A model generated the notes under the pieces. That model made no database searches. It saw nothing but the letters and a program-made list of their open reading frames with translations, and was not told the DNA's origin. Shown here in pieces: positions 56,301 to 64,000 of a DNA stretch of 64,000 nt. Origin of the DNA: Triangularia verruculosa. Taxonomy: Eukaryota > Ascomycota > Sordariomycetes > Sordariales > Podosporaceae. Within the stretch, counting starts at the first letter, position 1, and each line of letters opens with the position of its first letter. The position numbers and the translations under genes were made by a program. The DNA lies in the NCBI GenBank assembly GCA_033296885.1, contig MU864007.1:35272-99271 (forward strand). Direction: 5' to 3'.

Positions 56301-57646
56301 AAAATGGCCACACCCGAACCCGACTTTATATTAATTCTCCCCACCGTTCGGGCCATTCCATACTCCCATTACCGCCCTGAAACCACGTAGTCTACTCCTC
56401 TGACCCCCATCACGAGGCTTGGCGCCGCTGGTGGGAGGGAGTTTTGTTGTGCAACAGACGGGGGGCCAAGAGAATTCATGAACAACAATTCACCAGCTCT
56501 TCTGTAACACAAAAGCCTACCTCAGCGGGGGGAAAAAAACAAGAACTCATCGGAAGAGATTGATCCTGCGGGAAGGAAAAGGAAAAAGCGAGAAAGCAGA
56601 ACGGAATAGGTAGGTGTGTTCAACGCTGGAGAAACGGGGAGTTGAGGCAAACAGGAGATACGGTAGGTAGCAGAGCTACGACGGTGGACGGAGACGGACG
56701 GGCTAAACAAAAAATCGAGTGAGACATTCCACACTTGCAGTGACACGAAACACACCACTTGAGAGAAGAAGAAAGAAGGAAGGAAAGGTGGCTTGTGATG
56801 AGACAGGTGGTTCTTCCCCGTTTTCCCCGACAATTTTCTTCTTTCGGGGGGTGTTTTTCTGGCAAACAGATTGGACACAAGGAGCTTGTCCAACAGATGG
56901 ACGCCTCGGTGTTCTTTTCTTCCATTCTGCAACCTTGTGCTCGAGATCGGGGAACAAAAGAACAGAACAGCAAAACACAGAGGTGACGTGAGAGAGCTTG
57001 GTTGGTAATTTGGAGATAACCGAGACTGTAAAACATATATCCAGGGCCTTGGTTAAGATCATCAACAACTCTCTATACCAGACCGCCCGAAAAAATGCAA
57101 TGCTGTCAATGAATCTAAAGCTTCTATACCGAAGCAATCACCGCCCCAAAACCCACCACCATGACAACATAACCCCCTTCAACACCTGACATAACTTCTT
57201 AATGACCATCACCATGTTATGCGTCATACAAAAAAGACCACAAACACCCGCCCACAAGATGTGTGCTCGCCCCGAATTGACAACCAACCAACCAACCACC
57301 TTCCTAGCGCCCTCTGGCTTTCCCGTCTCGTCCCACCACAACTTAATATATCCACGGCGAACATGTCCCCCTCCCAAAATTTGCCTACACACCTTCCAAA
57401 GTAGCGCCGCGCGTGTGAGAGAGAGGGAAGCAAAACAAGCGCGCTGCTCTCGCGCCACCCCACCTCCACTCCCGGCCGGCCTTTCTCAGACGGGGTAACG
57501 GGTAGCGGGTAGCTGCCTTTACAACCCTGACAACAACAAAAGAGAGGTTTGGCCGGTGGGGGAGTTGGTGCCCTAAGGAAAACCTGCGGGTTTCCGTTGG
57601 ATACGTACAGTAGTAGCAGTAAGGCAGATCCTTTGTGTATGTGGCA
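53327..57646. other. Long gene-poor region, ~4.3 kb
   Basis: I find no frame with a domain, signal or plausible intron structure here. A few tRNA-like fragments (for example near 54,080-54,140, minus strand) resemble an A box but lack a B box. The sequence before 57,400 is AT-balanced with short purine and pyrimidine runs. Confidence 0.45.
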
Positions 57647-57662
57647 TGTGTGTGTGTGTGTG
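57647..57662. repeat. (TG)8 microsatellite
   Basis: Perfect TG dinucleotide run just downstream of the BRCT gene's stop codon (which is on the minus strand), so in or near its 3' UTR. Confidence 0.85.
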
Positions 57663-57863
57663 TATACCCTCTTGGAGTTGCCACTTCACTTCTTCAGCCA
57701 GCCGTCGTTGTTCGGGGTTCCCCAGCTTTTTTTTTTTTTCCTTTCCTTCCACCTTTCCCCGTCGGTTCGGGTTGGTTGAGTAACTGTTCGAGAAACACTC
57801 TAGGACTCTTCTCACCCACCCCACCCCCCGTCCGGTGCAAAAAAACTATAGGCGAAAGTTTAG

Positions 57864-59138
57864 CTACTGTGTACTTTTGGAAGTCTTTTGAGCTGCCTTT
57901 GCAAAAAGCCCACCCGCAGAACCACCTTGCCGCTGGTGAACAGTGCTCTCCACAAACCTTCCCTCTGGCTGCCGCTTGCCGGCTTTGATGCTTTCCATGA
58001 CCCAGTCCACGTTGACGAACTTGACGCCTCGTCCGCGGACAGTTTTTGTTTCCTTCTGTAACTTCTGAGCCGCAAGTCCTCCGCCAGCAAAGCTGGATTT
58101 GCCCAGAATGACGTGCGTGACTTGTTTCCTCGCAAGGTGGAGAGCAACCTGGGCGCCGTTGGTGGCGAGGAGGTGTTTGAGCTTGTGATCGGAGATGGCT
58201 GGGTAAGTCGAGCCGTTGATGTAGATGACAAGGTTGTCGAAGATGCCTCTTTGCTTTTGTGGCGAGGCTGGTGCTGGAGGTGACTTTGCTGGTGAGTCTC
58301 GTGATGGAGGTTCGCTTGGTGGTGGTAAGGTTGGGGGCGGATGGTATGTTGCTGTGGATGACGCTTTGTTGGTTTGGGCGGTTTTTGGGGAAGCAAAGAA
58401 TCTTGGTTTTCCAGTGGGCTTCTCTTCCGGTTGGGGTGACGGTTCATCGTCTTCAAGTTCTGGAGGTGTGAAGTACTGTGGCTCTTGAGTAGTCTGCCGT
58501 TCCTCTAATTCTTGTTGCTCTAACCGGGCGATGGCGGCTCCTTCTTCTTCGGTCAAACCACCCTCTCCCTCCTCAACCTCGGTCTCCTCTCGTGAAGGTG
58601 CTGGTTTTCGTTTGTAGGGTAACAGGAGAGCTTCTTGCTCCTCTGCTTCCATCCTGGCGATGATCTCCCGCTCCTCTGCTGTGAGTCCGTCTTCATCCTC
58701 CTCTTGTCTTCGCGGTGGCTCTTGTGCTGGTGGGTTTGCTGGTATTGGCGGTGTCTTCTCCCTCTTTTTATGATCTTCCTCTACCTTCCGCCTCTTGCTT
58801 GGATTCCTCAGCATGTCCAAGACGCTCTTCCTCTGCCCTGTCGCTAGCTCTCTCGCTTCCTTCGGTATATAAACCCCTAATTTCTCATCGTATTCCTTTG
58901 ATCCATACCCTACGGTATCACTCATGAACTCATCCCCACCACCATTCCCGCTCTTGAACTGGTAGTTCATCTTCTTGAATCGTGACTCCCTCCATCCTTG
59001 CGGACCGCGCGTTTCAGCGCGCTGGTGACCCGTCGACGATGAGTTCCAGGGGTCGAAACGCTGTAGATTTGGTTCTGGCGGACCTTTCGGTACTGCCGGG
59101 GGAGCTTTTGGTATCTTCCGTGGTCGGCCTCGGGGCAT
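57864..59138 (-). CDS. AT-hook and BRCT domain protein
   Basis: A single-exon gene of 424 residues from the ATG at 59138. Residues 2-7 (P-R-G-R-P-R-K) are an AT-hook, binding the minor groove of AT-rich DNA. The middle is disordered, with basic and acidic stretches (S-K-R-R-K-V-E-E-D; E-E-R-E-I-I-A-R-M-E-A-E-E) and Pro-rich tracts. The C-terminal ~110 residues form one BRCT domain: I-F-D-N-L-V-I-Y-I-N-G, H-K-L-K-H-L-L-A-T-N-G, V-T-H-V-I-L-G, then W-V-M-E-S-I-K-A-G-K-R, with the conserved Trp. BRCT domains bind phosphopeptides or DNA ends, so a nuclear role in DNA repair or chromatin is likely, partner unknown. The frame is stop-free for ~196 more codons upstream, to 59726, so a longer N-terminus is possible. 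Confidence 0.8.
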   Translation of the reverse strand: MPRGRPRKIPKAPPAVPKGPPEPNLQRFDPWNSSSTGHQRAETRGPQGWRESRFKKMNYQFKSGNGGGDEFMSDTVGYGSKEYDEKLGVYIPKEARELATGQRKSVLDMLRNPSKRRKVEEDHKKREKTPPIPANPPAQEPPRRQEEDEDGLTAEEREIIARMEAEEQEALLLPYKRKPAPSREETEVEEGEGGLTEEEGAAIARLEQQELEERQTTQEPQYFTPPELEDDEPSPQPEEKPTGKPRFFASPKTAQTNKASSTATYHPPPTLPPPSEPPSRDSPAKSPPAPASPQKQRGIFDNLVIYINGSTYPAISDHKLKHLLATNGAQVALHLARKQVTHVILGKSSFAGGGLAAQKLQKETKTVRGRGVKFVNVDWVMESIKAGKRQPEGRFVESTVHQRQGGSAGGLFAKAAQKTSKSTQ

Positions 59139-62100
59139 GGTTGCTTCTTTTTCCCCTTGCCTTCCTTGTTTGGATCTGTCCGGGTTGATGATTGGTCGAT
59201 CCGAAAGGATGCTGAACGGTGTCAATCCTGATGCAAGCAAGCAGTCGTCATTTGCTGTGATGTTTTCTGTCGATTTTGCGTGTGACAATAAGCAAAGCAG
59301 GCAGAAATCAAGAATGAAGCCGACAAAGAACACGCGCTCCCCCACGCGCAAGTCGCGTCGGTCGCCACCTGGCAACACCTCCATCATCGCAGGTCTGCGG
59401 CACGAAGTCACGTGATGCCCCTCCAGCGTCCATCCCTTCGCTGCCAATTCTCCCCACCTTCCTAAGCGCGAACTCCGAAACACATCCACAGCCTCTTTAA
59501 TATCGGACGTTGAGGGTGTATTCTCTGACCAACCCACCGATGGCGACCAGAAGACTCGACGCAATGATAACAGTGTAACATCCCCTATTCCCCGAGCTCC
59601 CCTAAATAGCCTAACAATTAACCCACCTGTCACACCCAACAACGTCACATCCAGCCGTGCTTTTCCCAAGTAACCACTCCACAAGCTGCTTTCCTTTTGC
59701 TCACCACTATCCCTCTCACCGTTCAAGGGCGTTGTTTCCCCTTGTGAGGTGGATGCCTCCCCATCTATCCGGAGTAGCCTTCTGGTAGCGATTTGTCAAC
59801 CCTTTTCTTTTTTGCCTGTAGTTTTGGGGATCCGAGCTGGGTTTCTTTTCCCATGATCTATTTCCATCACGTTTCGTTAGGGCCATCGCTCGCTCACTCC
59901 CAAGCGATTCTGCAAGGGAGATCTTATTACCCTCACCAATGCCGCTAGCTTTGCTTTACCAGTAACCAAAACCCACATATGGCTCGGACTTTGTTGGGTA
60001 CACAGGGAGGTCAAAGTCAGGTAGCGAAGGTGTGATATGGTGATATCCCCCCCTTATTTACCCCCCTATTATACCCAGGATTAGGCGCCCGGCTTCGCAA
60101 ACACACCACCCCTCCCCCACGATGGGAACCACAGAGTTTCTGTTTCCATTGCCAGTGGCATTTTGGTTCACGTTTGAAATCTCTGTTTAGTTTCTGCTTC
60201 TTAAAACGACCTGCCTGGGTATAGCTGTGATGTTAAACACCAAGGCATGAATGATCTCCATACCATCTGTCGTTAAGGCACGATTTGTGGGGGAATGGAT
60301 GGATCGTTCCGATGTGCATTGCATATCTGCAGCGACGGTTGTGCATATTCATGCCGTGTGTGCTCCCCCCCTGTTCGTTGCCGTCCGTCTTTCTGGGAAC
60401 CGCTTCAAAAGACCAAAAAAGTGCAGCAAGAAATACTGACAGAAACAAAACCCCCTTTTTTTGGTTTCGTTTCTTTAGCATGGACCACTTATTGCTTTTC
60501 GCTCCCGTGCCTGATGTTGCCTCCTCGGCCGCTGGTAGATGTTGGTGGGTGGTCACTGCGGCGGCACTGTCACCATCGCCGCTGATATGTCGATGCCGCC
60601 ATGTTACAGTATGTAAGGTATGAGTGTACCGTAAGGCAGGCACGTTGAGTAGGAGAGCATCATGTAATGCAATTCCCTTCGTAACCGGGCCTACAACATT
60701 CATGTACGTTACACGCGGCCGCCGCCGAGAAATGTAAAAGCAATATTCAACACCGGATCATCATGCACCTCACTCTACCTACCTACCTTTGCACCACCTC
60801 ACCTTACCTTCACCTACCCGAGTCCTCACAGCAGTTCATGCAACAACGGATACTACAAACTGCAACTGCACCCGCTGCAACAAGCAACAACGAAGGCTGT
60901 ATGTATGTATGTAACGGCGACGGACAGGAAAAGCGGACCGGGTAGGTTCTGCACTCCCCCAAGTCCTGCTGCAATGCCACTGCTCCTGAACCAACCTTGC
61001 CTTTCACTGTCTCTGTTTTTCCCAGCTGGGCCCAGAAGACGAAATTACTTGTTGGGTTCAAAGAGCCATTCTACCAACCGCAAAACCAAGCCCCATGTTT
61101 GGCGGCCATATATCAACAAAAAATGAATGTGATATAAGCGCCCCCATCACACAATACATAGGTTTTTTTCCATATTCTACTCAACCAACCCCTTCTCTAT
61201 ATTCCCGCTATCAAACAGAAGCTACTTCATCGATTCACTCTACGCGCCATCCACCTTCTGTCTTTCCAGATCTCACGTGATACATACCTACCTGCCCACC
61301 GGCATCAATCTTCATGCGCTTGTATGCTGATCCTCGGCCGTCTTCACGGACCACTACAAACAAGCAAACGCTATCTTGTAGGATGTATCTGACCTACGAA
61401 CAGCATCTGGAGATCATTCATGCCATTTACACGTCTTGTCAATCAGGCCGTTGCTATCACTCGAGTAACTATTTCCACCCCGGACTATCCCCCACGAACT
61501 GAAAGTTGTTCCTCGGCCAAGTCTGGCTCACGTTTCTCCCTTTGACATTTCATGTTCGTTGGCTACTCACAAAGAAACCCTCCAGACGGCAACTGATAAT
61601 CCCGAACAGGGTCAATAATCGTTGGCCCCTCCGGCTCAACTATCACTCCCTGTGCCTCTCCGCACCATCAGCCAACAACCACCAACCACCACCATCACAA
61701 CCCCCCAGCGCTGCCCCGAGAGTAGTACAGATTCTTAAGGGTGCTCCAACAAACCCTCGTCAAAAGAACCAAACCACTGTCTATTGTCTTGGGGGCTCAA
61801 TCTAAACATGATAACATTATTAGTCGGCCGGGCGGATATTAGCAAAAAGTCCATTTGTGTAACCCTCACAACGGAGAACCCGTGATAAGTCCCCCTCTCC
61901 AGGGGTAAAACCAAAAGCGGTGTGCCCGAATAGTCGGGAAACGTTATATCTCTTTTCGAGATTTCCGTAAACCATCACAGAAACTTTTGAAACAAATATT
62001 TCCCTACAAATGCCAAATGTCAAGCCGCAGGCAAAGAAACAGGCTTAGCAAATTGTCTCTTCCCTCCTCACTCTCTCTCAATATCATTGTATCCGTATAC

Positions 62101-63867
62101 ACTTTGCCCATATGCGTATCATACTGACTTGCTGCGCCAATGCCGGGTGGGTGCATCAGACTCATGCCATGCACAACCCACCATGTTCAGTCAGCCTGTC
62201 AGTCAGTCAGTCAACGTCTCCAGTTGGTGTGTTGTGTGTGTGTGTCTCGCTGATCTTCTCTTTGTTCTTGCTTTCTTCCTCCTCACACCAGTCAGTAAAA
62301 TCGGTTAGTCAGCCTCCATTGACTGGCTTCGACGCTCTCTCCTATCAAATCGGCTTTTTTTTCCCACCTACCTGCCTCAAACTCAGCAAATCATCATGAT
62401 GAACGCCCCCCAACCCGCGTCTACTTACCCAAAACCTAGCCCCCCCAAAAAAACCCGTGGCATCCGTAGGTAGGTAGGTAGTAATTTGCGCGATCGCGGA
62501 GAGACAAAAAGATCTCGTACATACCTACATAAACGCAGTCAAACTTCACACTACATTTGCCTGCTGCATGTCGGGAATGCGAGCGAGGGGAGCACCCCCA
62601 GACACGCACTAAGCACAACGAACGAGGGAAACAGCAGCAGCACCGGCACTCAACCACCCCCCCTCAAAGCCCAGGGTTCCCTTCATGCAAGAAGGTTGCC
62701 CGGCAGGAGGACGAAAGAGCTCAATACCGCGCCTTGATCCGATGGGACAGAATCGCGCCTCTTGTTTAATCGAGTGGACGAGCAGCATTGGGAACTGGGG
62801 CGGGGGGGTTGGGTCGCAACTTTTTACTTCCCCACGAACGAAACTCAAGTTTCTCTTTCGTCGTGCGTGATCCAGTTGCAATTTGGAATCCAAAAGTCAC
62901 TTTCCCCCCTTGTAATCGTTTCTTTTCTATTCTCTCTCTCAGAATGGACGGCTGCCGCATCTCTCTGTCTCGGCGAGAGGAAAGAAACCCGATCCCACAG
63001 GGTTTCTTTTCTGTATGCTTGCCATGTCGTAGCGTGGTGCGAGGGGGTGCGCTGTATGCAGCAAGCCAGACTAATGTAGGACAGCGCATCGGGAGAGACA
63101 GATCTTCCACAGAGAGCCTTGAGGCTACTTCCTGCAATGCTCCCGTCGTCACCCACGCTGGCACGGTGCCGACGAGCGAACCACCCTCTCAAGCAAGGCC
63201 ACGACGAAAAAGAGAGGGGCGACAGAGCCGCTCGTGAGAATTCACTAGATTAGATCCTGGCGGTAGAGCTCCGCTCAGGAACGGTTGGTAGCCTGCCACC
63301 GTTCGATAGAGGAGAAAGGTATTGTCTGGCAGTGCCAATATAGCAGCGGGACTTTGACAACACTTTACTACCCTCTGAAGCCTCGAAAAAAGATCTGATC
63401 TCGCTCGGTTATGAGCCGTCGGTAAAAGAAGGACCGACCAGGGCAAGCATCGGAGGCACCAGCAAAGAAGAGGCGGGGGCGGGGAAGCGTGGAGAGTGCC
63501 GAAGAGAGCAAGAGGTGCAGCGACGGCACAACCGAGTCAAGTTGCGAATCGTTTCTCATGTCTCTTTACCCCCTCAAATCCTCGCACCTCGCATGCTTTG
63601 GACCGTTGACTGAGAGTTGTCGTCGTCCTGATTCCAAGGAGCTTCCATGGAGCCTCGAGGAGTTGGTCCAAGACGGCTGGCGTCTTCGTTCAGAGAGTCG
63701 ATGTACCACCAAAGTAGACAATGGTGGTGGAGCAATGAGGAGAGTTGAAGGCGAGCTTTCTGGCGTTCTCTCATTGGCTTTCTGGCGCCAACGACTTGGC
63801 CATGTCTCTTTCCATCCTGGCTTGGGGGTTGCCGAAGTGTTTATCGAGCGCGACTTTTTCGCGAACC
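59139..63867. other. Gene-poor region with simple repeats, ~4.7 kb
   Basis: Beyond the BRCT gene I see only short competing frames on both strands. Simple repeats include CTAC patches near 60,777, GGTA patches near 62,468 and the CAGT tract near 62,195. The sequence could be a long promoter of a gene beyond the window, but nothing in it proves that. Confidence 0.4.
62188..62214. repeat. CAGT tetranucleotide patch
   Basis: CAGTCAGCCTGTCAGTCAGT and one more unit: a short imperfect tetranucleotide run in a non-coding stretch. No wider repeat structure. Confidence 0.6.
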
Positions 63868-63990
63868 GGGGGGGGGGGGGGGGGGGGGGAACACCCCGGC
63901 AAAAGTGGGGTTGGTGTAGTTAAACCAAAGTAGCGGGGTGGGCCGGGGGGGGGGGCCCCGTGTGAGAAAACCGGCGATCGGAAGAGCACA
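63868..63990. other. Probable contig-end artefact: poly-G runs and adapter-like sequence
   Basis: A run of 22 G (63868-63889) is followed by a second run of 11 G (63945-63955) and then GATCGGAAGAGCACA at 63976-63990. That 15-mer matches the common stem of Illumina TruSeq adapters exactly. Long G runs are a known artefact of two-colour sequencers. Together they suggest that the extreme right end is assembly or library sequence, not genome. Confidence 0.75.
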
Positions 63991-64000
63991 ACTCGTAACA

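Noticed and set aside
63489..63923. 144-codon plus-strand frame at the right end
   Set aside because: It runs through the 22-G run, giving a poly-Gly stretch next to adapter-like sequence.

Overview
The window is nuclear DNA of a filamentous ascomycete, most likely a Sordariomycete close to the Sordariales. The signs are short GT-AG introns of about 45 to 127 nt, typical fungal proteins (a Ste7/MEK2-type MAPKK, SPT6, DUF3176 and FUSC-type membrane proteins, a small GPI-anchored wall protein), and a NOD-like receptor relic whose stop codons fit repeat-induced point mutation (RIP). The species cannot be named. I recognised no rRNA, tRNA, CRISPR array or intact transposon.

Housekeeping half, 1 to about 31 kb. 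In order: the 3' end of an MFS transporter (+); a MOSC / reductase / [2Fe-2S] fusion (-); an F-box protein (+); the elongation factor and histone chaperone SPT6 (-); a MAPK kinase of the mating and filamentation pathway (+); a HAD phosphatase (-); a large FUSC-like aromatic-acid exporter with a leader uORF (+); a Cdt1-like replication-licensing factor with two MluI cell-cycle boxes upstream (+); and a DUF3176 membrane protein (-). Exon joins were built by hand from splice sites. Every intron-containing gene gives a total coding length divisible by three.

Accessory middle, about 31 to 54 kb. A PNP-NACHT NOD-like receptor pseudogene (31.8-33.5 kb) comes first, then a dienelactone hydrolase, a minisatellite, and a gene-poor stretch full of TACCTA/TAGGTA motifs. 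Within and beyond that stretch lies a small gene family I do not recognise. Its members have an N-terminal M-(F/L)-x-F motif with Lys-x-Lys, a short amphipathic region, a conserved (L/V)-R-(H/Y)-E-L-(D/E)-A motif, a variable linker and a C-terminal membrane anchor. Two copies look intact (39,253 and 42,578), one is frameshifted (38,101) and one is 5'-truncated and inverted (53,326). A fifth gene (36,237) shares the architecture but not clearly the sequence. This family is the best candidate for something undescribed. Conventional genes interleave with it: a quinone oxidoreductase with a GC-AG intron, a GPI wall protein, and an acetyl/propionyl-CoA-type synthetase.

Right end, 54 to 64 kb. The only convincing gene is an AT-hook/BRCT protein (-). 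Beyond 59.7 kb I see only simple repeats and short frames. The last ~130 bases hold a 22-G run, an 11-G run and a 15-base match to the Illumina adapter stem, so the extreme right end is probably a contig end with sequencing artefact.
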